NCBI GenBank assembly: GCA_964035575.1
Contig: OZ037850.1
Span: 636,001 to 700,000, forward strand
Direction of reading: 5' to 3'
Origin: Rhynchopus sp. YZ270_cl-10
Lineage: Eukaryota > Euglenozoa > Diplonemea > Diplonemida > Diplonemidae
DNA: 64,000 nucleotides
The notes below the pieces were generated by a model, which was not told the DNA's origin, ran no database searches, and saw only the letters and a program-made list of their open reading frames with translations. Position numbers and translations under genes: made by a program. How positions within the stretch are numbered: position 1 is the first letter of the stretch; the number at the start of each line of letters is the position of its first letter. Positions 30,651 through 43,475 of the stretch are shown here, piece after piece.

Positions 30651-33600
30651 ACGGAAAATTTCCCAAAGAAAAAAAAAAACCAAAATTGATTTTTTAAAAA
30701 TGTGATTTTTGGGCTGTTTGCCGAGCCATCTCACCGACTCGGCAAGCCAACTCGACATCTTGCCGAGTTCTCCTCACTTAGAGCCATGGTAATAACCACC
30801 TATTTTTTGAAAATTCCGCTAAGTACACGGAAAATTTCCCAAAGAAAAAAAAAAACCAAAATTGATTTTTTAAAAATGTGATTTTTGGGCTGTTTGCCGA
30901 GCCATCTCACCGACTCGGCAAGCCAACTCGACATCTTGCCGAGTTCTCCTCACTTAGAGCCATGGTAATAACCACCTATTTTTTGAAAATTCCGCTAAGT
31001 ACACGGAAAATTTCCCAAAGAAAAAAAAAAACCAAAATTGATTTTTTAAAAATGTGATTTTTGGGCTGTTTGCCGAGCCATCTCACCGACTCGGCAAGCC
31101 AACTCGACATCTTGCCGAGTTCTCCTCACTTAGAGCCATGGTAATAACCACCTATTTTTTGAAAATTTCGCTAAGTACACGGAAAATTTCCCAAAGAAAA
31201 AAAAAAACCAAAATTGATTTTTTAAAAATGTGATTTTTGGGCTGTTTGCCGAGCCATCTCACCGACTCGGCAAGCCAACTCGACATCTTGCCGAGTTCTC
31301 CTCACTTAGAGCCATGGTAATAACCACCTATTTTTTGAAAATTTCGCTAAGTACACGGAAAATTTCCCAAAGAAAAAAAAAAACCAAAATTGATTTTTTA
31401 AAAATGTGATTTTTGGGCTGTTTGCCGAGCCATCTCACCGACTCGGCAAGCCAACTCGACATCTTGCCGAGTTCTCCTCACTTAGAGCCATGGTAATAAC
31501 CACCTATTTTTTGAAAATTCCGCTAAGTACACGGAAAATTTCCCAAAGAAAAAAAAAAACCAAAATTGATTTTTTAAAAATGTGATTTTTGGGCTGTTTG
31601 CCGAGCCATCTCACCGACTCGGCAAGCCAACTCGACATCTTGCCGAGTTCTCCTCACTTAGAGCCATGGTAATAACCACCTATTTTTTGAAAATTTCGCT
31701 AAGTACACGGAAAATTTCCCAAAGAAAAAAAAAAACCAAAATTGATTTTTTAAAAATGTGATTTTTGGGCTGTTTGCCGAGCCATCTCACCGACTCGGCA
31801 AGCCAACTCGACATCTTGCCGAGTTCTCCTCACTTAGAGCCATGGTAATAACCACCTATTTTTTGAAAATTCCGCTAAGTACACGGAAAATTTCCCAAAG
31901 AAAAAAAAAAACCAAAATTGATTTTTTAAAAATGTGATTTTTGGGCTGTTTGCCGAGCCATCTCACCGACTCGGCAAGCCAACTCGACATCTTGCCGAGT
32001 TCTCCTCACTTAGAGCCATGGTAATAACCACCTATTTTTTGAAAATTTCGCTAAGTACACGGAAAATTTCCCAAAGAAAAAAAAAAACCAAAATTGATTT
32101 TTTAAAAATGTGATTTTTGGGCTGTTTGCCGAGCCATCTCACCGACTCGGCAAGCCAACTCGACATCTTGCCGAGTTCTCCTCACTTAGAGCCATGGTAA
32201 TAACCACCTATTTTTTGAAAATTTCGCTAAGTACACGGAAAATTTCCCAAAGAAAAAAAAAAACCAAAATTGATTTTTTAAAAATGTGATTTTTGGGCTG
32301 TTTGCCGAGCCATCTCACCGACTCGGCAAGCCAACTCGACATCTTGCCGAGTTCTCCTCACTTAGAGCCATGGTAATAACCACCTATTTTTTGAAAATTT
32401 CGCTAAGTACACGGAAAATTTCCCAAAGAAAAAAAAAAACCAAAATTGATTTTTTAAAAATGTGATTTTTGGGCTGTTTGCCGAGCCATCTCACCGACTC
32501 GGCAAGCCAACTCGACATCTTGCCGAGTTCTCCTCACTTAGAGCCATGGTAATAACCACCTATTTTTTGAAAATTTCGCTAAGTACACGGAAAATTTCCC
32601 AAAGAAAAAAAAAAACCAAAATTGATTTTTTAAAAATGTGATTTTTGGGCTGTTTGCCGAGCCATCTCACCGACTCGGCAAGCCAACTCGACATCTTGCC
32701 GAGTTCTCCTCACTTAGAGCCATGGTAATAACCACCTATTTTTTGAAAATTCCGCTAAGTACACGGAAAATTTCCCAAAGAAAAAAAAAAACCAAAATTG
32801 ATTTTTTAAAAATGTGATTTTTGGGCTGTTTGCCGAGCCATCTCACCGACTCGGCAAGCCAACTCGACATCTTGCCGAGTTCTCCTCACTTAGAGCCATG
32901 GTAATAACCACCTATTTTTTGAAAATTTCGCTAAGTACACGGAAAATTTCCCAAAGAAAAAAAAAAACCAAAATTGATTTTTTAAAAATGTGATTTTTGG
33001 GCTGTTTGCCGAGCCATCTCACCGACTCGGCAAGCCAACTCGACATCTTGCCGAGTTCTCCTCACTTAGAGCCATGGTAATAACCACCTATTTTTTGAAA
33101 ATTTCGCTAAGTACACGGAAAATTTCCCAAAGAAAAAAAAAAACCAAAATTGATTTTTTAAAAATGTGATTTTTGGGCTGTTTGCCGAGCCATCTCACCG
33201 ACTCGGCAAGCCAACTCGACATCTTGCCGAGTTCTCCTCACTTAGAGCCATGGTAATAACCACCTATTTTTTGAAAATTCCGCTAAGTACACGGAAAATT
33301 TCCCAAAGAAAAAAAAAAACCAAAATTGATTTTTTAAAAATGTGATTTTTGGGCTGTTTGCCGAGCCATCTCACCGACTCGGCAAGCCAACTCGACATCT
33401 TGCCGAGTTCTCCTCACTTAGAGCCATGGTAATAACCACCTATTTTTTGAAAATTTCGCTAAGTACACGGAAAATTTCCCAAAGAAAAAAAAAAACCAAA
33501 ATTGATTTTTTAAAAATGTGATTTTTGGGCTGTTTGCCGAGCCATCTCACCGACTCGGCAAGCCAACTCGACATCTTGCCGAGTTCTCCTCACTTAGAGC

Positions 33601-36600
33601 CATGGTAATAACCACCTATTTTTTGAAAATTCCGCTAAGTACACGGAAAATTTCCCAAAGAAAAAAAAAAACCAAAATTGATTTTTTAAAAATGTGATTT
33701 TTGGGCTGTTTGCCGAGCCATCTCACCGACTCGGCAAGCCAACTCGACATCTTGCCGAGTTCTCCTCACTTAGAGCCATGGTAATAACCACCTATTTTTT
33801 GAAAATTTCGCTAAGTACACGGAAAATTTCCCAAAGAAAAAAAAAAACCAAAATTGATTTTTTAAAAATGTGATTTTTGGGCTGTTTGCCGAGCCATCTC
33901 ACCGACTCGGCAAGCCAACTCGACATCTTGCCGAGTTCTCCTCACTTAGAGCCATGGTAATAACCACCTATTTTTTGAAAATTTCGCTAAGTACACGGAA
34001 AATTTCCCAAAGAAAAAAAAAAACCAAAATTGATTTTTTAAAAATGTGATTTTTGGGCTGTTTGCCGAGCCATCTCACCGACTCGGCAAGCCAACTCGAC
34101 ATCTTGCCGAGTTCTCCTCACTTAGAGCCATGGTAATAACCACCTATTTTTTGAAAATTTCGCTAAGTACACGGAAAATTTCCCAAAGAAAAAAAAAAAC
34201 CAAAATTGATTTTTTAAAAATGTGATTTTTGGGCTGTTTGCCGAGCCATCTCACCGACTCGGCAAGCCAACTCGACATCTTGCCGAGTTCTCCTCACTTA
34301 GAGCCATGGTAATAACCACCTATTTTTTGAAAATTCCGCTAAGTACACGGAAAATTTCCCAAAGAAAAAAAAAAACCAAAATTGATTTTTTAAAAATGTG
34401 ATTTTTGGGCTGTTTGCCGAGCCATCTCACCGACTCGGCAAGCCAACTCGACATCTTGCCGAGTTCTCCTCACTTAGAGCCATGGTAATAACCACCTATT
34501 TTTTGAAAATTTCGCTAAGTACACGGAAAATTTCCCAAAGAAAAAAAAAAACCAAAATTGATTTTTTAAAAATGTGATTTTTGGGCTGTTTGCCGAGCCA
34601 TCTCACCGACTCGGCAAGCCAACTCGACATCTTGCCGAGTTCTCCTCACTTAGAGCCATGGTAATAACCACCTATTTTTTGAAAATTCCGCTAAGTACAC
34701 GGAAAATTTCCCAAAGAAAAAAAAAAACCAAAATTGATTTTTTAAAAATGTGATTTTTGGGCTGTTTGCCGAGCCATCTCACCGACTCGGCAAGCCAACT
34801 CGACATCTTGCCGAGTTCTCCTCACTTAGAGCCATGGTAATAACCACCTATTTTTTGAAAATTTCGCTAAGTACACGGAAAATTTCCCAAAGAAAAAAAA
34901 AAACCAAAATTGATTTTTTAAAAATGTGATTTTTGGGCTGTTTGCCGAGCCATCTCACCGACTCGGCAAGCCAACTCGACATCTTGCCGAGTTCTCCTCA
35001 CTTAGAGCCATGGTAATAACCACCTATTTTTTGAAAATTTCGCTAAGTACACGGAAAATTTCCCAAAGAAAAAAAAAAACCAAAATTGATTTTTTAAAAA
35101 TGTGATTTTTGGGCTGTTTGCCGAGCCATCTCACCGACTCGGCAAGCCAACTCGACATCTTGCCGAGTTCTCCTCACTTAGAGCCATGGTAATAACCACC
35201 TATTTTTTGAAAATTTCGCTAAGTACACGGAAAATTTCCCAAAGAAAAAAAAAAACCAAAATTGATTTTTTAAAAATGTGATTTTTGGGCTGTTTGCCGA
35301 GCCATCTCACCGACTCGGCAAGCCAACTCGACATCTTGCCGAGTTCTCCTCACTTAGAGCCATGGTAATAACCACCTATTTTTTGAAAATTTCGCTAAGT
35401 ACACGGAAAATTTCCCAAAGAAAAAAAAAAACCAAAATTGATTTTTTAAAAATGTGATTTTTGGGCTGTTTGCCGAGCCATCTCACCGACTCGGCAAGCC
35501 AACTCGACATCTTGCCGAGTTCTCCTCACTTAGAGCCATGGTAATAACCACCTATTTTTTGAAAATTCCGCTAAGTACACGGAAAATTTCCCAAAGAAAA
35601 AAAAAAACCAAAATTGATTTTTTAAAAATGTGATTTTTGGGCTGTTTGCCGAGCCATCTCACCGACTCGGCAAGCCAACTCGACATCTTGCCGAGTTCTC
35701 CTCACTTAGAGCCATGGTAATAACCACCTATTTTTTGAAAATTTCGCTAAGTACACGGAAAATTTCCCAAAGAAAAAAAAAAACCAAAATTGATTTTTTA
35801 AAAATGTGATTTTTGGGCTGTTTGCCGAGCCATCTCACCGACTCGGCAAGCCAACTCGACATCTTGCCGAGTTCTCCTCACTTAGAGCCATGGTAATAAC
35901 CACCTATTTTTTGAAAATTTCGCTAAGTACACGGAAAATTTCCCAAAGAAAAAAAAAAACCAAAATTGATTTTTTAAAAATGTGATTTTTGGGCTGTTTG
36001 CCGAGCCATCTCACCGACTCGGCAAGCCAACTCGACATCTTGCCGAGTTCTCCTCACTTAGAGCCATGGTAATAACCACCTATTTTTTGAAAATTCCGCT
36101 AAGTACACGGAAAATTTCCCAAAGAAAAAAAAAAACCAAAATTGATTTTTTAAAAATGTGATTTTTGGGCTGTTTGCCGAGCCATCTCACCGACTCGGCA
36201 AGCCAACTCGACATCTTGCCGAGTTCTCCTCACTTAGAGCCATGGTAATAACCACCTATTTTTTGAAAATTTCGCTAAGTACACGGAAAATTTCCCAAAG
36301 AAAAAAAAAAACCAAAATTGATTTTTTAAAAATGTGATTTTTGGGCTGTTTGCCGAGCCATCTCACCGACTCGGCAAGCCAACTCGACATCTTGCCGAGT
36401 TCTCCTCACTTAGAGCCATGGTAATAACCACCTATTTTTTGAAAATTCCGCTAAGTACACGGAAAATTTCCCAAAGAAAAAAAAAAACCAAAATTGATTT
36501 TTTAAAAATGTGATTTTTGGGCTGTTTGCCGAGCCATCTCACCGACTCGGCAAGCCAACTCGACATCTTGCCGAGTTCTCCTCACTTAGAGCCATGGTAA

Positions 36601-39600
36601 TAACCACCTATTTTTTGAAAATTTCGCTAAGTACACGGAAAATTTCCCAAAGAAAAAAAAAAACCAAAATTGATTTTTTAAAAATGTGATTTTTGGGCTG
36701 TTTGCCGAGCCATCTCACCGACTCGGCAAGCCAACTCGACATCTTGCCGAGTTCTCCTCACTTAGAGCCATGGTAATAACCACCTATTTTTTGAAAATTC
36801 CGCTAAGTACACGGAAAATTTCCCAAAGAAAAAAAAAAACCAAAATTGATTTTTTAAAAATGTGATTTTTGGGCTGTTTGCCGAGCCATCTCACCGACTC
36901 GGCAAGCCAACTCGACATCTTGCCGAGTTCTCCTCACTTAGAGCCATGGTAATAACCACCTATTTTTTGAAAATTTCGCTAAGTACACGGAAAATTTCCC
37001 AAAGAAAAAAAAAAAACCAAAATTGATTTTTTAAAAATGTGATTTTTGGGCTGTTTGCCGAGCCATCTCACCGACTCGGCAAGCCAACTCGACATCTTGC
37101 CGAGTTCTCCTCACTTAGAGCCATGGTAATAACCACCTATTTTTTGAAAATTTCGCTAAGTACACGGAAAATTTCCCAAAGAAAAAAAAAAACCAAAATT
37201 GATTTTTTAAAAATGTGATTTTTGGGCTGTTTGCCGAGCCATCTCACCGACTCGGCAAGCCAACTCGACATCTTGCCGAGTTCTCCTCACTTAGAGCCAT
37301 GGTAATAACCACCTATTTTTTGAAAATTTCGCTAAGTACACGGAAAATTTCCCAAAGAAAAAAAAAAACCAAAATTGATTTTTTAAAAATGTGATTTTTG
37401 GGCTGTTTGCCGAGCCATCTCACCGACTCGGCAAGCCAACTCGACATCTTGCCGAGTTCTCCTCACTTAGAGCCATGGTAATAACCACCTATTTTTTGAA
37501 AATTTCGCTAAGTACACGGAAAATTTCCCAAAGAAAAAAAAAAACCAAAATTGATTTTTTAAAAATGTGATTTTTGGGCTGTTTGCCGAGCCATCTCACC
37601 GACTCGGCAAGCCAACTCGACATCTTGCCGAGTTCTCCTCACTTAGAGCCATGGTAATAACCACCTATTTTTTGAAAATTCCGCTAAGTACACGGAAAAT
37701 TTCCCAAAGAAAAAAAAAAACCAAAATTGATTTTTTAAAAATGTGATTTTTGGGCTGTTTGCCGAGCCATCTCACCGACTCGGCAAGCCAACTCGACATC
37801 TTGCCGAGTTCTCCTCACTTAGAGCCATGGTAATAACCACCTATTTTTTGAAAATTTCGCTAAGTACACGGAAAATTTCCCAAAGAAAAAAAAAAACCAA
37901 AATTGATTTTTTAAAAATGTGATTTTTGGGCTGTTTGCCGAGCCATCTCACCGACTCGGCAAGCCAACTCGACATCTTGCCGAGTTCTCCTCACTTAGAG
38001 CCATGGTAATAACCACCTATTTTTTGAAAATTTCGCTAAGTACACGGAAAATTTCCCAAAGAAAAAAAAAAACCAAAATTGATTTTTTAAAAATGTGATT
38101 TTTGGGCTGTTTGCCGAGCCATCTCACCGACTCGGCAAGCCAACTCGACATCTTGCCGAGTTCTCCTCACTTAGAGCCATGGTAATAACCACCTATTTTT
38201 TGAAAATTCCGCTAAGTACACGGAAAATTTCCCAAAGAAAAAAAAAAACCAAAATTGATTTTTTAAAAATGTGATTTTTGGGCTGTTTGCCGAGCCATCT
38301 CACCGACTCGGCAAGCCAACTCGACATCTTGCCGAGTTCTCCTCACTTAGAGCCATGGTAATAACCACCTATTTTTTGAAAATTTCGCTAAGTACACGGA
38401 AAATTTCCCAAAGAAAAAAAAAAACCAAAATTGATTTTTTAAAAATGTGATTTTTGGGCTGTTTGCCGAGCCATCTCACCGACTCGGCAAGCCAACTCGA
38501 CATCTTGCCGAGTTCTCCTCACTTAGAGCCATGGTAATAACCACCTATTTTTTGAAAATTTCGCTAAGTACACGGAAAATTTCCCAAAGAAAAAAAAAAA
38601 CCAAAATTGATTTTTTAAAAATGTGATTTTTGGGCTGTTTGCCGAGCCATCTCACCGACTCGGCAAGCCAACTCGACATCTTGCCGAGTTCTCCTCACTT
38701 AGAGCCATGGTAATAACCACCTATTTTTTGAAAATTTCGCTAAGTACACGGAAAATTTCCCAAAGAAAAAAAAAAACCAAAATTGATTTTTTAAAAATGT
38801 GATTTTTGGGCTGTTTGCCGAGCCATCTCACCGACTCGGCAAGCCAACTCGACATCTTGCCGAGTTCTCCTCACTTAGAGCCATGGTAATAACCACCTAT
38901 TTTTTGAAAATTTCGCTAAGTACACGGAAAATTTCCCAAAGAAAAAAAAAAACCAAAATTGATTTTTTAAAAATGTGATTTTTGGGCTGTTTGCCGAGCC
39001 ATCTCACCGACTCGGCAAGCCAACTCGACATCTTGCCGAGTTCTCCTCACTTAGAGCCATGGTAATAACCACCTATTTTTTGAAAATTCCGCTAAGTACA
39101 CGGAAAATTTCCCAAAGAAAAAAAAAAACCAAAATTGATTTTTTAAAAATGTGATTTTTGGGCTGTTTGCCGAGCCATCTCACCGACTCGGCAAGCCAAC
39201 TCGACATCTTGCCGAGTTCTCCTCACTTAGAGCCATGGTAATAACCACCTATTTTTTGAAAATTTCGCTAAGTACACGGAAAATTTCCCAAAGAAAAAAA
39301 AAAACCAAAATTGATTTTTTAAAAATGTGATTTTTGGGCTGTTTGCCGAGCCATCTCACCGACTCGGCAAGCCAACTCGACATCTTGCCGAGTTCTCCTC
39401 ACTTAGAGCCATGGTAATAACCACCTATTTTTTGAAAATTTCGCTAAGTACACGGAAAATTTCCCAAAGAAAAAAAAAAACCAAAATTGATTTTTTAAAA
39501 ATGTGATTTTTGGGCTGTTTGCCGAGCCATCTCACCGACTCGGCAAGCCAACTCGACATCTTGCCGAGTTCTCCTCACTTAGAGCCATGGTAATAACCAC

Positions 39601-42033
39601 CTATTTTTTGAAAATTCCGCTAAGTACACGGAAAATTTCCCAAAGAAAAAAAAAAACCAAAATTGATTTTTTAAAAATGTGATTTTTGGGCTGTTTGCCG
39701 AGCCATCTCACCGACTCGGCAAGCCAACTCGACATCTTGCCGAGTTCTCCTCACTTAGAGCCATGGTAATAACCACCTATTTTTTGAAAATTTCGCTAAG
39801 TACACGGAAAATTTCCCAAAGAAAAAAAAAAACCAAAATTGATTTTTTAAAAATGTGATTTTTGGGCTGTTTGCCGAGCCATCTCACCGACTCGGCAAGC
39901 CAACTCGACATCTTGCCGAGTTCTCCTCACTTAGAGCCATGGTAATAACCACCTATTTTTTGAAAATTTCGCTAAGTACACGGAAAATTTCCCAAAGAAA
40001 AAAAAAAACCAAAATTGATTTTTTAAAAATGTGATTTTTGGGCTGTTTGCCGAGCCATCTCACCGACTCGGCAAGCCAACTCGACATCTTGCCGAGTTCT
40101 CCTCACTTAGAGCCATGGTAATAACCACCTATTTTTTGAAAATTCCGCTAAGTACACGGAAAATTTCCCAAAGAAAAAAAAAAACCAAAATTGATTTTTT
40201 AAAAATGTGATTTTTGGGCTGTTTGCCGAGCCATCTCACCGACTCGGCAAGCCAACTCGACATCTTGCCGAGTTCTCCTCACTTAGAGCCATGGTAATAA
40301 CCACCTATTTTTTGAAAATTTCGCTAAGTACACGGAAAATTTCCCAAAGAAAAAAAAAAACCAAAATTGATTTTTTAAAAATGTGATTTTTGGGCTGTTT
40401 GCCGAGCCATCTCACCGACTCGGCAAGCCAACTCGACATCTTGCCGAGTTCTCCTCACTTAGAGCCATGGTAATAACCACCTATTTTTTGAAAATTTCGC
40501 TAAGTACACGGAAAATTTCCCAAAGAAAAAAAAAAACCAAAATTGATTTTTTAAAAATGTGATTTTTGGGCTGTTTGCCGAGCCATCTCACCGACTCGGC
40601 AAGCCAACTCGACATCTTGCCGAGTTCTCCTCACTTAGAGCCATGGTAATAACCACCTATTTTTTGAAAATTTCGCTAAGTACACGGAAAATTTCCCAAA
40701 GAAAAAAAAAAACCAAAATTGATTTTTTAAAAATGTGATTTTTGGGCTGTTTGCCGAGCCATCTCACCGACTCGGCAAGCCAACTCGACATCTTGCCGAG
40801 TTCTCCTCACTTAGAGCCATGGTAATAACCACCTATTTTTTGAAAATTTCGCTAAGTACACGGAAAATTTCCCAAAGAAAAAAAAAAACCAAAATTGATT
40901 TTTTAAAAATGTGATTTTTGGGCTGTTTGCCGAGCCATCTCACCGACTCGGCAAGCCAACTCGACATCTTGCCGAGTTCTCCTCACTTAGAGCCATGGTA
41001 ATAACCACCTATTTTTTGAAAATTCCGCTAAGTACACGGAAAATTTCCCAAAGAAAAAAAAAAACCAAAATTGATTTTTTAAAAATGTGATTTTTGGGCT
41101 GTTTGCCGAGCCATCTCACCGACTCGGCAAGCCAACTCGACATCTTGCCGAGTTCTCCTCACTTAGAGCCATGGTAATAACCACCTATTTTTTGAAAATT
41201 TCGCTAAGTACACGGAAAATTTCCCAAAGAAAAAAAAAAACCAAAATTGATTTTTTAAAAATGTGATTTTTGGGCTGTTTGCCGAGCCATCTCACCGACT
41301 CGGCAAGCCAACTCGACATCTTGCCGAGTTCTCCTCACTTAGAGCCATGGTAATAACCACCTATTTTTTGAAAATTTCGCTAAGTACACGGAAAATTTCC
41401 CAAAGAAAAAAAAAAACCAAAATTGATTTTTTAAAAATGTGATTTTTGGGCTGTTTGCCGAGCCATCTCACCGACTCGGCAAGCCAACTCGACATCTTGC
41501 CGAGTTCTCCTCACTTAGAGCCATGGTAATAACCACCTATTTTTTGAAAATTCCGCTAAGTACACGGAAAATTTCCCAAAGAAAAAAAAAAACCAAAATT
41601 GATTTTTTAAAAATGTGATTTTTGGGCTGTTTGCCGAGCCATCTCACCGACTCGGCAAGCCAACTCGACATCTTGCCGAGTTCTCCTCACTTAGAGCCAT
41701 GGTAATAACCACCTATTTTTTGAAAATTTCGCTAAGTACACGGAAAATTTCCCAAAGAAAAAAAAAAACCAAAATTGATTTTTTAAAAATGTGATTTTTG
41801 GGCTGTTTGCCGAGCCATCTCACCGACTCGGCAAGCCAACTCGACATCTTGCCGAGTTCTCCTCACTTAGAGCCATGGTAATAACCACCTATTTTTTGAA
41901 AATTTCGCTAAGTACACGGAAAATTTCCCAAAGAAAAAAAAAAACCAAAATTGATTTTTTAAAAATGTGATTTTTGGGCTGTTTGCCGAGCCATCTCACC
42001 GACTCGGCAAGCCAACTCGACATCTTGCCGAGT
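30651..42033 (+). repeat. 176-bp satellite array, about 64 units
   Basis: The unit contains GTAATAACCACCTATTTTTT, TTCGCTAAGTACACGG, AAAATTGATTTTTTAAAAAT, CTCGGC words and the element end CTCCTCACTTAGAGCCATG. GAGCCATGG at 30781, 30957 and 31133 gives a 176-bp period, kept through the array except for one extra A near 37010. The units look identical apart from one position, AAAATTCCGCTAAG or AAAATTTCGCTAAG. No reading frame of note exists. Near-identity means either very recent amplification, strong homogenisation, or an assembly of uncertain copy number. Confidence 0.95.
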
Positions 42034-43232
42034 CGGTTTAAGTCGGGCGACCCTACTGAGTCGGTTTAAGTCGGATTGGTAGCCTTGGGAATTAGACCCA
42101 TATTTGCTGGGTAAACGTCCCGAAGCCACAGCGACCGTGGAAGGGGCTAGCTTTCGATGGCGAAAATTTCGCTAAGTACCCGAAAAATCCCTAAGGAAAA
42201 AGTTGGAAAAAAAGTGTCTCAAAATTGACATCTATTTTTTGACCTTTTTTGCTGGGTAGGTTTGGGTCGGCCGACCCGACCCTACTGAGTCGGTTTAAGT
42301 CGGATTGGTAGCCTTGGGAATTAGACCCATATTTGCTGGGTAAACGTCCCGAAGCCACAGCGACCGTGGAAGGGGCTAGCTTTCGATGGCGAAAATTTCG
42401 CTAAGTACCCGAAAAATCCCTAAGGAAAAAGTTGGAAAAAAAGTGTCTCAAAATTGACATCTATTTTTTGACCTTTTTTGCTGGGTAGGTTTGGGTCGGC
42501 CGACCCGACCCTACTGAGTCGGTTTAAGTCGGATTGGTAGCCTTGGGAATTAGACCCATATTTGCTGGGTAAACGTCCCGAAGCCACAGCGACCGTGGAA
42601 GGGGCTAGCTTTCGATGGCGAAAATTTCGCTAAGTACCCGAAAAATCCCTAAGGAAAAAGTTGGAAAAAAAGTGTCTCAAAATTGACATCTATTTTTTGA
42701 CCTTTTTTGCTGGGTAGGTTTGGGTCGGCCGACCCGACCCTACTGAGTCGGTTTAAGTCGGATTGGTAGCCTTGGGAATTAGACCCATATTTGCTGGGTA
42801 AACGTCCCGAAGCCACAGCGACCGTGGAAGGGGCTAGCTTTCGATGGCGAAAATTTCGCTAAGTACCCGAAAAATCCCTAAGGAAAAAGTTGGAAAAAAA
42901 GTGTCTCAAAATTGACATCTATTTTTTGACCTTTTTTGCTGGGTAGGTTTGGGTCGGCCGACCCGACCCTACTGAGTCGGTTTAAGTCGGATTGGTAGCC
43001 TTGGGAATTAGACCCATATTTGCTGGGTAAACGTCCCGAAGCCACAGCGACCGTGGAAGGGGCTAGCTTTCGATGGCGAAAATTTCGCTAAGTACCCGAA
43101 AAATCCCTAAGGAAAAAGTTGGAAAAAAAGTGTCTCAAAATTGACATCTATTTTTTGACCTTTTTTGCTGGGTAGGTTTGGGTCGGCCGACCCGACCCTA
43201 CTGAGTCGGTTTAAGTCGGATTGGTAGCCTTG
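42034..43232 (+). repeat. 229-bp satellite, second array of five units
   Basis: Units at 42122, 42351, 42580, 42809 and 43038 match those at 26676-27786 in the same orientation. The left border is an irregular junction: GAGTCGGTTTAAGTCGG follows directly on the CTCGGC part of the 176-bp array and occurs again 27 bases later. The right border passes from GGTAGCCTTG straight into an inverted module R. Confidence 0.9.
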
Positions 43233-43475
43233 GCCCCTTCCACGGTCGCTGTGGCCTCGTTCCGTTTAAGTCGCCGTTAGGGCGACTTAAGTCCCTTGGC
43301 CCCAGCGCCCTATGGGGCGCCTCCTCGTCGGGCCGTTAGGGCCCTCCGGTGGCCAGGGTTTTTCCCTGGCCTTTGAGGCTCGAACTTCCCCGTCAGACCG
43401 GAGCTGGTGTGCTTTATGAGGCACGCTCGTCCGGATGGAGGCTAGCTCGTCCGCCTTCGGCGAGACCCTCTACCT
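43233..43475 (+). repeat. Module R, hairpin-rich (one of five copies)
   Basis: Successive self-complementary segments: CCACGGTCGCTGTGG; TTAAGTCGCC facing GGGCGACTTAA; GCGCCC facing GGGGCGC; GGCCAGGG facing CCCTGGCC with a T-rich loop; and CGCCTTCGGCG. Other copies, some diverged, are at about 23266-23490 and 26450-26710 (minus), 50694-50950 (plus) and 61500-61790 (minus), each at the border between a satellite and an element interior. GGCTCGAACTTCC in this copy resembles a pol III B box but is not kept in the others. It may be a structured RNA or simply a foldback remnant. Confidence 0.5.

Larger units (their letters stand above)
29224..42033. mobile_element. 7-bp-TSD type element, CTCGGC word, with amplified right end (H)
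   Basis: It begins CATGGCTCTAAGTGAGGAG and then repeats CTCGGC/GCCGAG, followed by the CGACATCACAAAATTTTTC core and GCACATGGCTGCACC. Bases 29460-30540 hold common internal fragments, a (GGGCCATAAACTGGACCCTC)n stretch near 29575-29710 and V2. A GC-rich module (30576-30636, GTGGCTGGGCGCCAAAGGGC) leads into the 176-bp array, every unit of which ends CTCCTCACTTAGAGCCATG, the inverse of the left end. CCTGAGA precedes the left end. The last unit stops inside its CTCGGC part at 42033, joined to the 229-bp satellite, so the true right border is lost. The element at 54874-57134 has the same layout. Confidence 0.65.

Noticed and set aside
30651-42033. CRISPR-like regular repeat array
   Set aside because: The units are directly joined 176-bp satellites without unique spacers, in a eukaryotic context.
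43376-43392. tRNA or tRNA-derived SINE B box (GGCTCGAACTTCC)
   Set aside because: The match is lost in the other module R copies and no A box or cloverleaf fold could be found.
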